Origin: Anodontia alba
Lineage: Eukaryota > Mollusca > Bivalvia > Lucinida > Lucinidae
Assembly (NCBI GenBank): GCA_964016985.1
Contig: OZ024821.1
Span: forward strand, 13,504,620-13,568,619
Length of the DNA stretch: 64,000 nucleotides
Direction: 5' to 3'
Part shown: in pieces, positions 22,119 through 33,768 of the stretch
Numbering within the stretch: the stretch's first letter is position 1
Layout of the letters: every line of letters begins with the position of its first letter
Program-made: the position numbers and the translations under genes
Notes under the pieces: model-generated
The model's database searches: none
The model's input: only the letters and a program-made list of their open reading frames with translations
Told to the model about the DNA's origin: nothing

Positions 22119-23303
22119 TATGGCAAGCCGTTTTACTATTTATTCTATAAATCAGATATCTGATTTAATATATCAGATATATAATATATAAGATATTTGA
22201 TATATTATATCAGATATCTTCTATAAATAAGATATCTTATATGTCAATTAAGATATCTTATATGCTATATAAGATATCTGATATACTATATAAGATGTCT
22301 TAATTGGCATATAAGATATCTTATACGCTATATAAGATATCTGATATGCTATATAAGCTATCTTATATAGGATGTAAGATATCTTATTTACTAAAGAAGA
22401 TATCTCATTTATTCAATTAAATACGATATCTCATTTAGTATATCAGATATCTTATTAAGTATATCAGATATCTATATTAATATATTAGATATCTTATTTA
22501 ACAAATTAGATATACGGTTAATAAGATATCTTATATGTGGAATTAAATAAGATACCTAATATGATATATCAGATATCTTATATAGGATATAATATATCTT
22601 ATATAGGATATGATATCTGATATACTAATTCAGATATCTTATATCCTATATTAGATATCTTATATCCTATATAAGATATCTGATATAATGCATAATAAAT
22701 GGTAAAACGGCTTGCCAGCAAGCCGTTTTACTATTATTCTATTAATCAGATATCTGATTTAATATATTAGACATATAATATATAAGATATCTGATATATT
22801 ATATCAGATATTTTATATTAAATAGATACCATATGTCAATTAAGATATATAATGTGCTATATAAGATATCTAAATTAACATATAAGATATCTAATATGCT
22901 ATTTAAGATATCTGATATGCTATGCATAGGATATAAGATATCTTATTTACTAAAGAAGATATCTCATTTATTCAATCAAATAAGATATCTCATTTAGTAT
23001 ATCAGAAATCTTATTTAGTATACTAGATATCTATATTAATAAATAAGATATCTTATTTAACAAATAAGATATCTTATATGGTAAATTAGATATCTTATAT
23101 GCAGAATTAAATAAGATATACCATATATTATATCAGATATCTTATATAGGATATAAGATATCTAATATAGGATATAAGATATCTGAATTAGTGTATCAGA
23201 TATCTTATATCCTATATTAGATATCTTATATCCTATATAAGATATCTGATATAATATATAAGATATCTGTTTAGCTTAATAAATAGTGAAACGGCTTGCC
23301 ATA
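22119..23303. mobile_element. GATATC-palindrome element, copy 1 (dimer)
   Basis: Ends TATGGCAAGCCGTTTTACTA and the complement of TATGGCAAGCCGTTTCACTA form a terminal inverted repeat of about 25 bp. A 7-bp duplication CATGCAT flanks it (22112-22118, 23304-23310). It consists of two units of roughly 590 bp joined at about 22710 by facing ends. The interior is almost only AGATATCT-centred palindromes: I count about 19 GATATC in the first unit. No coding potential. Confidence 0.88.
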
Positions 23304-23391
23304 CATGCATACTAGTGTGAAAAGACACATCTGTAATAAATTCAGATACTTATCCAACCTCTCATGACACAGGAAATGTTACCAAAAGTAG
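23304..23391 (+). pseudogene. C2H2 zinc-finger exon, copy 1, right part
   Basis: The frame continues as MHTSVKRHICNKFRYLSNLS, then TGA, HRKCYQK and TAG. It directly follows the GATATC element. The second Cys of the finger appears lost (CNKF in place of CxxCGKKF) and there is an in-frame stop, so the copy is dead. Confidence 0.65.
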
Positions 23392-23534
23392 AATCATGAA
23401 TGTGTTCTGAAAGTTTCATATTCAAATGGAAATACGCGGAACCCGGCAAGGGACATGCTAGTTTTATTTTTTAAGTTGTCGAAAATAGATAATGTCTTTT
23501 TGCACAAGATAACATCTTATCTGTACATACTACT

Positions 23535-23759
23535 AATATCTGAATTTCTTTCCACATGTAAAGATATGTCTTTTCACACCAGTATGCTTGTCTACGTAAC
23601 TATGAGGGTTGCTTTATCCTTGATCTGAATGTTAAAAACTTCACAAAAAAGGCAGTTGACTGACGATGTTTGTGACGTTGCAAGTCAGCATTCGTTGCAA
23701 TTTCCTTTTGGCAGCCACAATCGCACTTGTGAGATTTGGACATATCATGCGCGTTGCAC
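23535..23759 (-). pseudogene. C2H2 zinc-finger exon, copy 2 (inverted, no element insertion)
   Basis: On the minus strand, after ATTATATTCGCAG, the frame reads SHKCDCGCQKEIATNADLQR + HKHRQSTAFF, and in other frames CEVFNIQIKDKATL and YVDKHTGVKRHIFTCGKKFR. Frameshifts and stops show it is a pseudogene. Both copies share the pre-exon intron sequence, so this is a DNA-level duplication and not a retrocopy. A partial family C MITE abuts its 5' side. Confidence 0.65.
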
Positions 23760-23786
23760 CTGCGAATATAATGTTACATTCATTTC

Positions 23787-23905
23787 ATTACATCATCACG
23801 AAAACACGCCTATATAATTTTGATCCCCTTAAACCCCAATTTTATATAGTAAAGCTGGGGTTTACATAGTACACATCAATTTTCTTATTTTGCTAAAAAC
23901 ACATA
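23787..23905 (-). mobile_element. Partial MITE, family C
   Basis: CACGAAAACACGCCTATATA then ATTTTGATCCCCTTAAACCC is the right arm of family C in inverted orientation. It is followed by a shortened centre ending near ACATAGATTGT. Confidence 0.7.
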
Positions 23906-23926
23906 GATTGTTGATCAGTAGCCAGT

Positions 23927-24142
23927 GCTTCTGCACCATCATACGGCATTTACGTTTCACAGTTAATCAGTTATGCCAGAGCCTGTTCAAATTATCAGGA
24001 CAAAGTTGTTGAGCCAGGGGTATCAAAAAACCAAACTGGTAGCAACACTTAAGAAGTTCTTTGGGAGACATCATGATCTGGTCAATCCCTACAATGTGGC
24101 AGTTTCCAGAATTGTTTCTGATGTTTTTGTCAATGACGCGCC
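23927..24142 (+). pseudogene. Reverse-transcriptase fragment, copy R5
   Basis: Reads ASAPSYGIYVSQLISYARAC + SNYQD in one frame and LKKFFGRHHDLVNPYNVAVS + RIVSDVF in another. The same thumb-side block is present at 46978-47200 in the retroelement there (YGVYIS, RHSALVEKYNVS), so both belong to one broad RT family, but this is a different lineage. Palm motifs are missing. The family may be Penelope-related; I am not certain. Confidence 0.7.
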
Positions 24143-24369
24143 ATAAGTAGACTTTCCAAATCCCGGACATACGCTTCTACCGACATTTTCCTTCATTCAG
24201 GCCTATGGGCGTGGTGGGCGAAGCTTGCTTACCAAGTAATGCTTACTATCTGCAGACGCCCAATTACACACTTTATTCTGGGGGTCCATGTCTGTTGGTC
24301 TGAACATTTTGATTCATCATTCGTATATGGATTTATGAGTTTGGATTATTGCTTAGGTACCACGACCGC

Positions 24370-25105
24370 AACTACATTGTGCCATGGTGGCCATCTTGGC
24401 TATCAGATCAGATGCCTTTAGCAATCCAAATTCTGATGTTGTTTGAAGAGTTTCAAGACTGCCACCATGGCAGCCATCTTGGATACTGAAACTGGACGAT
24501 TTAGCAATCCTGAATCTCCATGTCTACCCGATGCCTCCTATCAAGTTTCGGCTAAATCTGACTTACCGTTTTCGGGGCGATGTGGTTTGAATAATTTTAA
24601 GATGGCCATCTTGAATAGTGGAACAGAACAATTTTAGCAATGCTGAATTTCCATGACACCCCAATGCCACCTTTAAAAACGGCCATCTTGAATATTGGAA
24701 TAGAACAATTTTAGCAGTTCTGAAATTGCATGACACCCAATGCCACCCATCAAGTTTAAGTTCAATCAGGCTTACTATTCCGGTGCAGATGTGATTTGAA
24801 GGTTTTAAAGATAGCTGCCATGGTTGCCATCTTTGATATCAGAATGGAACCATTTTAGCAACTCTAAATCTCCATGCTGCTCTGATGCCTTCAACCAAGT
24901 TTCTGCTCCATCCAATTTACGGTTCGGGAGACGGTAACAATTTAAGACTTTCAAGATGGCCGCCATGGAGACCATTATGGATACTATTCTGATGCAGATG
25001 TAGAAAATGTGAAAAGTTGCAGACAGACAAACTGATGGTGGACGGACCCTGGTCAACAGACCACGGCATAAGCTGACCTGGAGCAAAGCTTAAGGTGAGC
25101 TAACA
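24370..25105 (+). mobile_element. Array-bearing element, about 140-bp unit, first section
   Basis: Units contain TTTAGCAATTCTGAATCTCC ... CCATCAAGTTTCGGCTCAAT ... TTCAAGATGGC(C)GCCATGG. It closes with GGACGGACC...AAGCTTAAGGTGAGCTAAC, a tail of the GTGAGCTAA type. The head was not resolved between 24143 and 24370. Confidence 0.65.
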
Positions 25106-25238
25106 ATTGAAGATCTTCAAAATGGCTTTGGCGGCCATCATGGGTATCGTAACGAAATGTTCTAATCAATTCTGAATCGCCATGTAGCCCTAATGCCTCC
25201 CACCAAGTTTTGGCTAAATCTGACTTACCATTAGGGAG

Positions 25239-25452
25239 CAGGGCAGCGTTTCACTAAACTTCATACGCCTAAGAATGTCGTATGTTTTATCGTACGCAAA
25301 TCGTAGACAACAGTAAGAGTAAAGAGTAGCTACGAAATTCTTAAGTGCGACGTTAGTGAAACACTCATAAGATTTTCTTACGAATTTCTTATGTCTTTTT
25401 CGTATGCTTATGAATTTTGCAGATATAAGAAGTTTAGTAAAACGCTGCCCTG
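25239..25452. mobile_element. MITE with CAGGGCAGCGTTT ends
   Basis: Left CAGGGCAGCGTTTCACTAAA and the complement of the right CAGGGCAGCGTTTTACTAAA pair over about 22 bp. It contains TCGTA(C/T)G repeats and no frame. Confidence 0.85.
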
Positions 25453-26110
25453 ATGAGGTTTGGAGGTTTTCAAGATGGCCCCCTTGTTGGTGGGGGGCGG
25501 GGGAGGTTTAGATAACGGAACAGAACGATTTTAGCAATTCTGAAAATGTCACTCTGATGCCTCCCATCAAGTTTGGGCTCAATCCGCATTATGGTTTGAG
25601 AGGAGATTGCATCTAGAATTTTAAGATGGCCGCCATGGTGGCCATCTTACTTAGATGTTGGAAAGGAACAAATTTAACAGTTCTGAATTCCATGACTCCC
25701 TAATGCCTCCCACCAAATTGAAAAATTTAGCAATTCTGAATCTTTATGTCGCTCTGATGCTTCCAATCAAGTTTCAGCTCAATCCAACTTACAGTTTGAG
25801 AGGAGATGTCGTTTGAAGAATTTCAAGATGGCAACCATGGCGGCCATCTTGGATATCAAAACGGGATAAATTTAGCAATTCTGAACCTCTATGCCACTCT
25901 GATGCCTCCAATCAAGTTTCAGCTCAATCTGACATGGTATTGAAGGAGATGTCATTTGAATCTATCTTGGATACCATGCAGAGCGGAAAGATTTTAGCAA
26001 TTCTGAATCTCTATGTTGTTCGGATGCCTCCCATCAAGTTTCGGCTCCATCCGATTTATGGTTTGGGAGATGTCCTTTGAAGAATTTCAAGATGGCCACA
26101 ATCTTGGATA

Positions 26111-26404
26111 TGTTTGTTTGTGTCTAGGTTTTACGGCCCAGGTCATGTCGAGTGCGGTCAGTTTACCTAACCATACTTTAACTGGGCAGAGTTAGTCCTC
26201 TAAGCTGTTAACCAGTATTGTGCACATTCTTTCGCCAGAAACTGACAATTGCCCTTCTTGAATCAGCGTTAGGGAGAGAATGATCGTAGAAAATAGTTAA
26301 TGATCATTCTCCACGAAAGAATGTTGCCGACCTTGGCGGGGGTCGAACCCACGACCTCCTGATCTCCAGTCGGACATGCATCCAACTGAGCCACTGAGGC
26401 CAGC
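26111..26404 (-). mobile_element. tRNA-derived SINE, copy 3
   Basis: Same family as 15714. It interrupts a GGATATC(T)GAAC tandem unit; only a short ATAT is duplicated, so the target-site duplication is unclear. The B box reads GGGTCGAACCC on the minus complement. Confidence 0.88.
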
Positions 26405-26832
26405 TATATCTGAACAGAAGGAATTTAGCAATTCTGAACCTTTATGTCGCTCCAATGCTTCCCATCAAGTTTTGGCTCAATCTGAGTGGTTTGAGAGATG
26501 TCGTTTAAAGAATTTCAAAATGGCCACCATGGCGGCCATCTTGGATATCCGAACCGAACGACTTTAGCAATTCTGAATCTCTATGTCATTGTGATGCCTC
26601 CCATCAAGTTTCGGCTCAATCTGACTTACAGTTTGGGAGGAGATGTCATTTGAAGAATTTCAAGCTGGTCATCTTGGTTATCAGAACAGAACAATTCTGA
26701 ATCTCCATGTTGCCACAATGCTTCCAACTAAGTTTCAGCTCAATTCAACTTATGGTTTTAAGAGGAGATGTCGAAATATATAAAGCTAACAACGGACGGA
26801 CGACTGTATTCTGTATTCAGAATAAATTATAA

Positions 26833-27415
26833 ACAAGATGTGTTTGTGAAACACGAACATGTCCCCGGGCCAAGGTCAGTTTTTTCTTTAAAGCAGGTCA
26901 CAGGTTAAGGTCAAGGTCACAGGTCAAGTTTTTTTCTTTAAAGTAGGTCTCAGGTCAAGGTCAGATGTCTTTTTTTTTGTATGAGTGGGAAGCCATTGTC
27001 ACAAGGAACCAACATGCCAAATACTCATACAAAGGCTCTATCTCAACAGTTCAAAAATTATCAGGCTGAGGTCATTTTTTTCTTTAAAGTAGGTCACAGG
27101 TCAATTTTTTTTGTATGAATGGGAAGCCCTTGTCACAGGGAATCTACATTCCAAATATAAAGGCTCTATCTGAAACTGTTCAAACTTTATGACCAATGTT
27201 ATTTTTTCTTTAAAGTAGGTCACAGGTCAAGGTCAAGGTCAGAAGTCATTTTTTTGGTATCAGTGAGAAGCCCTTGTCACAAGGAACCTATATGCCAAAA
27301 ATAAAGGCTCTATCTCAAACGGTTCAAAAGTTATGACCAATGTTAAAGTTATTTAACCAACAAACAGACAGGGCAAAAACAATATGTCCCCGCTTCGCTA
27401 CCGGGGACATAAAAA
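26833..27415 (+). mobile_element. Array-bearing element, TGTCCCCGG family
   Basis: The head AACAAGATGTGTTTGTGAAA + CAC contains the hairpin GTGTTT/AAACAC, then ATGTCCCCGGGCC. The tail GTCCCCGCTTCGCTACCGGG + GAC is a hairpin (GTCCCC/GGGGAC). The body has about three units with AGGTCACAGGTCAAGGTCA steps and GGGAAGCCCTTGTCACA. Confidence 0.8.
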
Positions 27416-27715
27416 AGATTTGGAGTCAGTTAGCATTTCAGTTAATAAGAAGTTCAAAATGGCCGCCATCTTAGATTTCTGTCAGGAATGATTTTAGCTA
27501 TTTTTATCTGCAAGTCGCCTCAATATTTCCTATCAAGTTTTGAGTCAATTAGCTTTTAGGTACTGAAGAAGTTCAAAATAGATTTTCAAGATGGATATTG
27601 GATTTCTGATCGTAGCTGTCATTTAAAGCAAGTTGTTGACTTTGTAGGACAGACGACGGACATTGACTGATCACAATAGCTCCCCATGAGCGTGCTCAGT
27701 TGAGCTAACAAAACT
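27416..27715 (+). repeat. 145-bp-type array remnant with tail
   Basis: Two units of the TTCAAAATGGCCGCCATCTT / GATTTTAGCTATTTTT type, then GACGGACATTGACTGATCAC and the hairpin tail GAGCGTGCTCAGTTGAGCTA. Confidence 0.65.
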
Positions 27716-28002
27716 TCCCAGTTACTGCTGCTTTCTTTTACATTCTGATGATTTACTGCAATTACCCTAAATTCTTGTCATATGAGACGTCTTACCTACT
27801 TACCGTACTTGCCCTTAAATTTGAAATACTCCAATCTACTACCTGTTGATGTGTCTAAAATACTGCTGTATGTATGGCAAACAGTGTATACATGTACTCT
27901 GATCATATGCTGCATTATGCAGGGTCTGACTTGAGTCTACACTGTTCAGGTCTACCTGTCCCAATACATAGGGTTATTATGGTACTGCCTTTCAGTAAGT
28001 CT
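27716..28002. other. Spacer with a diverged family A palindrome
   Basis: 27875-27960 reads GGCAAACAGTGTATACATGT ... CTGATCATATGCTGCATTAT ... GAGTCTACACTGTTCAGG, a worn family A centre. No gene. Confidence 0.5.
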
Positions 28003-29866
28003 AACAAGAGGGCCATGATGGCCCTATATCACTCACCTAAGTATCATAGCACTCAAGGAGAATATGACTTAATCAGAGGAAAATTTCTGCGAAATTATTT
28101 TGAAATCAGGTCATAGGCCTAGGAGATGTTGTTTAAAGGTTTTTTTTCTATTTTTAGCTCTGGTGGTCATTTTGTTCAGCAGAGCAGAACCATTTTAGCA
28201 ATTTTGGTAAAGGGGTATTAGAGGAACAATTCTTTGAAATTATTTTGCAATCGGGCCCTTGGCCTAAGAGATGTTGTTTAAAGATTTTCTTTTTTTTTGC
28301 TCTGGATGCCATTTTGTTTAGCGGAACGGCACCATTTTACCATTTTGGTAGAGGGTCACTCAAGAAACATTCCTGTAAAATTATTTCAAAATCCATTAAC
28401 CTGTTTAGAAGGAGATGTCTTTTAAGTAAATAGTTGTCAGATGCATGACAGTCTACGCCCTTTTTCTATTTTTAGCTCTGGTGGCCATTTTTTTAATCCA
28501 AAGGGAACCATTTTAACAATGTTGGTCAAGGGACTTAAGAGGAACATTTCTGTGAAATTATTTTGAAATCCGGTCATAGGCCTAAGAGGAGATATTGTTT
28601 AAAGGTTTTTTCTATTTTTAGCTCTGGTGGCCTTTTTGTTCAGTGGAGCAGAACCATTTTAGCAATTTTGGTAAAGGAGCATTAGAGGAACATTTCTGTA
28701 AAATTATTTGAAATAGAGCCATTAGCCTGGGAGAAGATGTCCTTTATGTTTTTTTTTTCTATTTTTAGCTCTGACGACCATTTTGTTCAGCCGAGCAGGA
28801 CCATTTTAGCAATTTTGGTAGAGGGTTACTCAAGGAACATTCCTGTAAAATTATTTTCAAAATCCATTAATCCATTTAGGAATAGATGTCTCTTAGTCTA
28901 CGCATGACAGTCTACGCCCTTTATCTTTTTTTTTTTTTTTTTTTTTTAGCTCTGGTGGCCATTTTGTTTAGCCAAACAGAACCATTTTAGTAATTTTGAT
29001 AAAGGGTCATAAGAGAAACATTTCTGTGAAACTATTTTGAAATCCGGGTCATAGGCCTAAAAGGAGATGTCGTTTAAAGGTGTTTCTACTTTTAGCTCTG
29101 ACGGCCACTTTGTTTAGCAGAGTGGAACCATTTTAGCAACTTTGGTAAAGGGGCATTAGAGGAACATTTCTGTGAAATTATTTTGAAATCGGGCCACTGG
29201 CATGGTAGATGTTGTTAAAAGGTTTTCCTATTTTGAGCTGTGGTGGACATTTTGTTCAGCGGAGCGGAACTATTTTTGCAATTTTGGTAGAGGGTCACTC
29301 AAGGAACATTCCTGTAAAATTATTTCAAAATCCATAATCCAGTTTAGGAGAAGATGTCTCCTAAGTAAATTGTTGACAGAACCATTTTAGCAATTTTGGT
29401 AAAGGGGCATTAGAGAAACAGTTCAGTGAAATTATTTTGAAATCAGGCCCTTGGCCTAGAAGATGTCGTTTAAAACATTTTTTCTATTTTTAGCTCTGGT
29501 GGCCATTTTGTTTTGTGAAGCGGAACCATTTTAGCAATTTTGGTAAAGGGTCACCCAAGGAACATTCCTGTAAAATTATTCAAAATCCATTCACCGGTTC
29601 AGATGTCAGGAGATGTCTTGAGAGGAACATTTCTGTGAAATTTTGAAATTGGGCCATTGGCCTGGGAGGAGATGTCATTTAAAGCTTTTTCTATTTTAGC
29701 TCTGGTGGCCATTTTGTTTAGCGGAGCAGAACCATTTAGGCAATTTTGGTAAAGGGGTATGAGAGGAACATTTCTGTGATATTATTTTGAGATCGGGCCA
29801 TTCGCCTGGGAGGAGATGTCGTTTAAAGGTTTTTCTATTTTTAGCTCTGGCGGCCATTCTGTTCTG
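28003..29866 (+). mobile_element. Array-bearing element, 5' part (outer layer of the nest)
   Basis: Head AACAAGAGGGCCATGATGGC + CC, then CACTCACCTAAG. Units read GAACATTTCTGTGAAATTAT ... GGAGATGTCGTTTAAAGG ... TTTTTAGCTCTGGTGGCCAT. The array breaks inside GGCCATTCTGTT and resumes at 40976 with the matching remainder of the same unit. Confidence 0.8.
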
Positions 29867-32800
29867 TTCTGAAAGATCCCATGTTTACTTTGCGAGGCAC
29901 CACTGCGTAGGTGTAGATTGAGCTCTTTAGCTGGTGTTGTATAATGTCAATACTGTTATTATGTGCTGGTGGTATTTACAGTTTATTGTGAGGCTATGTA
30001 TACTTTCACTTTAGGCAATTAGCTTCAACTTGGCGATTCTCTTCTGGTGAATCTTGAACAAGAACTCTCTGGACTGTAGTTCTATAGTATTCAATGCTTC
30101 CGACGTGGGGTCATTGTGCCCAAGCATCGCCGATGCATCCAACACTAGCTGGGTTAATGTTTCTGGGTTTTTTATACATTCGCTCGTAACACCTGATACC
30201 AATTGATTTCTGGTAAGCTTGTCTGTTAGTTATCTCCGCTCTGAATCGAACGCCGGACAGTCTGCTATGAAATGCTGTCTCGTTTCAGGTGCGTTTGTAC
30301 AGTTTGCAGGTCGGATCCACAGAGTGTTGATTGAAAGCAGCCCGGTTTCCCTGCAATATATATGTGCCCGTTAAAAGTTTACATTTTAACTGTGCCCTTT
30401 TATTGTCCATAATATTGCATCGAACTGTTGACCACACAGGATGACTCTGTCCAACTTTCAGACTGTCTGGATTTACATATTTCAGGGAGGACTTGGACTT
30501 AATTTACTTTTCCATACAGCTTCAACCCGAAGAGTTAATTGACCGGTTCATAAGTTCTCTCCATTCAGACTTGGAGAACTCTTGCTCAAACAGGGAGAAT
30601 ATTGATGGCATACTGTATAAGTCTAAAATTGCCCTGATATAATTAAACCAACTTTTTTCATTATTGTCTTTCATTGCTAACTGTCTTTCTGCAATTTCAT
30701 ACTCTACAGTGTCTTTTTCGTGAAGAATGTTCATGAACAGCTAGGTTCAGCGCATTCTTATGAATCACAACTTCAGTGGGGAGTATTCCCAATAGTGACA
30801 AAGTGACCACATTTGGAGTTTTATCTGGAAGTCCCTGTATTTGTTTAAGTGAGTTTCTTTGGAATTTTTCTAATAACTCGATATGTCTTTCTTCCTTAAT
30901 GTTAAAACTTCAAGACCATTAGAGATTCTTGGTACTACATAAGTGGACCAGATGAAACCATTTAGGCAAACCTTCAAACCATTTCCACTACGGAAGCCAG
31001 CACCCATAAGCAAGTATTTGGTTTTCCGGCCAATGCTGATTTTCTCTTCAATGTTTGGTTTGTCTGAAGTATCTCTGTAGATGCCTAAGTGAGTCGTATT
31101 TGAGTCATTTGAGATTTTATCCCCTGCCATACAAATGTCATTATTTTCATATTCAAGTGTAGGCCCGAACGGATAACAGAGAATGCTACTCTTTACTGGA
31201 TTGTACTCCATCCAGATATAGACGTCTCAGTAGCGAGTTATGGTCTACTACATCAAAGGCTTTCTGCGCATCCAGTGTGGTGAGTAGCAGATTCTGCTTG
31301 GTATTTTTTTGACTCTTGGATACATTCAGTAAGAATGACAGCTGCATTCAGGGATGAACATCCTGTTGTGAACCCTCGCTGCAGTCTTGACTGTGTAGGA
31401 TCAAGCATTTTATTATGCCTGTTATTCAAAACATGTTCTAGGACTTTGAGGATCACTGGGGTTACAGTTATACCGCGGTAGTTGCCCGGTTCCGTTGGTT
31501 CACCTTTTTTGAAAATGGGAGTCACGATTCCCTCTTTCAATGTGACGGATACTTTCTTTGATTGTACGAGGTAATTAAGCATATCCGTAAGGAAACTTTC
31601 TACGGCATGACCGCCAAACTTTAGATGTTCACTGGTCAATCCCATGGTGTCTGCTGCCTTATTATTCTTCAATTTCTTTAAGGCCTGTTTAACTTCTTGA
31701 ACTGTGATACCTTCAATTCCCCTGTTTTCAGAATTACAGATGAGGCAATACGATCCACATCCTCATCCACCTGGTCCTTATAGTCTGCATCAAAGTTCTC
31801 GTTCTGCAGTGGAGTGGCCAAACTTTGAAAGTGTGTGGCCCAGCCTGCACAAATCTCCTGGTCGGTGTCACAGGTTCTACCATTCACATGGAGTGTCCCC
31901 GTTTGCTGACTGGATGTCTTTCGCTGCTGACCAACCAACTTGAAGAACGTCCTTAGTCACCCTCAGCATCCATAATCCACTCCACCTGCTGCCTTCTCAA
32001 GTTGGCGGCCTCTTTTCTCTGCTCCTTTCTCAGGCATTTCTTTGCTGCCTTCCTCTGCAGCACATATTGGTTTGAGGAGTCTTGCGGAGCACCTGCTTTC
32101 TTCCATTCCCACCAAGCGAGTCGGTTGTTTCTGATTGCCTGATGGATACTCTCTGTCCATGGCCTACGCCTTAGCTGTTTAAGGGCTATTTCCGACTTGT
32201 GGTTAGGGATGCTTCCTTCTGTAGCCAGCCGCAGGGTAGCAATCAGATGACCAAGGGGTTGCAAGATGTCACACTCAGCTGAATTCAACATTTTAAAGCT
32301 GCTGAAAGGTTGAAGATAGGTCTTGATAGACTCCCCAAATGCCTGTTTATTACACTTGTCCCATTTTGGCTTGTACCAGATCCACCATTCGGGTATGGTC
32401 TTCTTCTCATGCTTAAGGTCTAGAACCGCTTGCACTGGGATATGGTCAGAGGTATTGAGGGCAACACGTCTCAGCAGATACAGATCTCAGTAGACTTTTA
32501 CCAGTCTGGTTGAAGAGTATATAATCTATCTCAGCTTGATCACTCTTATTGGGGTGTGTGAATGTACTTTGTCCTTTCTGTTGGTATCCTAGAGAATTTT
32601 TACTGACAAATGCCTCCAACACCCGGTCCTATTTCCTTTCTTTTGAGTCATTGATGCGTTGAAGTCACCGAGGAGGTACACTGCATGAGAGTCTGAATAG
32701 ATATTTAGGATTTCTTCTAACTGATCTAGGCTGTTTTGATAGCTATCATCACTCCTTGAGTTTCCTCTAGAATTTCGAGAAGGCATGTAGACGTTGCATA

Positions 32801-33177
32801 TACAAAGTGGTGGGTTTGACAGGACTTCCAGTACCACTATTCTGCTGTCCCCATGGATACGCTTCTTTACTGTGAAGCCACAGTCTTTTCTGTATAATGT
32901 TGCAACACCCCCATATCCCCTCAGCTTCTGAGTAGGCGGGAGTGGATCATCAGCATTGACGGCTTTACTATAGGAAAAGTGAGACGGAAAATAAGCTTCG
33001 AAATTCGAATGTTGAAAGGCAAATAGCCAGTGTTCCTGGAGCACAAGGAAGTCATATGTTGTCAGCAGTTCACTAACATAGGCTCTATTTGTTTCAATGT
33101 TTTTTACATTCAAGGTTCCTAGCTTTAGAAACTTCTTCTCTTCTGGTATGTCTCCTCCGAGGCTCGTCCCTTCGCTA
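29867..33177 (-). pseudogene. Non-LTR retrotransposon (LINE), ORF2 part
   Basis: Minus strand, 5' end at 33177. An APE-type endonuclease (about 32.6-33.2 kb) shows LGTLNVKNIETN, VLQEHWL and LLGDFNAS. A basic linker follows (31.7-32.4 kb). RT fingers and palm begin with DTMGLTSEHLK, GNYRGITVTP, QRGFTTGCSS and motif A, DAQKAFDVVDH. At about 31218 the reading jumps from RLYLDG to EYNPVKSSIL, so the palm with the YxDD-type catalytic motif is deleted. Then come the thumb and a C-terminal zinc-finger block (DPTCKL, a 2-bp loss, then TNAPETRQHFIADCPAF) and REFLFKIHQKRIAKL near the end. At least six frameshifts or stops. It cannot be active. The family looks like those with C-x2-C...H-x4-C tails near the I/Nimb or CR1 groups; I do not fix the clade. 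Confidence 0.85.
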
Positions 33178-33654
33178 AACAAGAGGCCCACGGGCCACGG
33201 GTCGCTCACCTGAGTATAGCCACTGCAGATATGCAGATGTTATGCAACATGTTTTCCAATCCTGTCATCGCAACTAATGAAAAGATCATCCTAATTTTGA
33301 AGAAGAATATTATACACGGCATGACAGTCAATGGAGCATGATCATTTGAACAAACTCTCAATCACATTTCAACAGTAGGATCAATGTGAAATTTGGTGGC
33401 AATTGCCTAAGTGGTTTCTGAAGAATAATGATTTTATACATGTAAACAGCACAGTGGCAGGGAAATATAATAAACATAAACAAGATGGTAGCCATCTTGG
33501 ATTTCCAATCACAATGATTTTTGCCCTTTCGGTTCAGGAGAAAAAGTTCAAAACAGATTTTAAAAATGGCCGCTATAGCCGCAATTTTGGATTTCCTATC
33601 AGAATGATTTGAGCTATTTTTGATCTACAAGTCACCTCCATGCTTCTACCAAAA

Positions 33655-33768
33655 AAGGTAAGAGAAAAGTCCAGGGAGTGCCACAATCACAAACTGCAGC
33701 CCTTCCAAGACCCCAAGAGGAAGAGGAAACCGACAAATCTAAACAAGCACAAACTGAACAAACGTACG
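33655..33768 (-). mobile_element. 5'-truncated retroelement 3' end, copy R4
   Basis: GGTAAGAGAAAAGTCCAGGG to AACAAACGTACG is the reverse of the last 110 bp of the 46642-48311 retroelement. It splits a 145-bp unit between CTTCTACCAA and ACAAGTTTCG. Confidence 0.75.

Larger units (their letters stand above)
25106..26832 (+). repeat. Same 140-bp array continued, with MITE and SINE insertions
   Basis: Units continue directly after the internal tail and carry a MITE (25239) and a SINE (26111). Many units include complementary GGCCGCCATGGCGGCC-like hexamers. ORFs over it are repeat translations. Confidence 0.7.

Noticed and set aside
22119..22140. TIR codons GKPF as part of the zinc-finger linker (HYGKPF)
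   Set aside because: The tract continues the reading frame by chance, but the same TATGGCAAGCCG sequence opens the element at 44225 far from any zinc finger, and the frame resumes at 23304.
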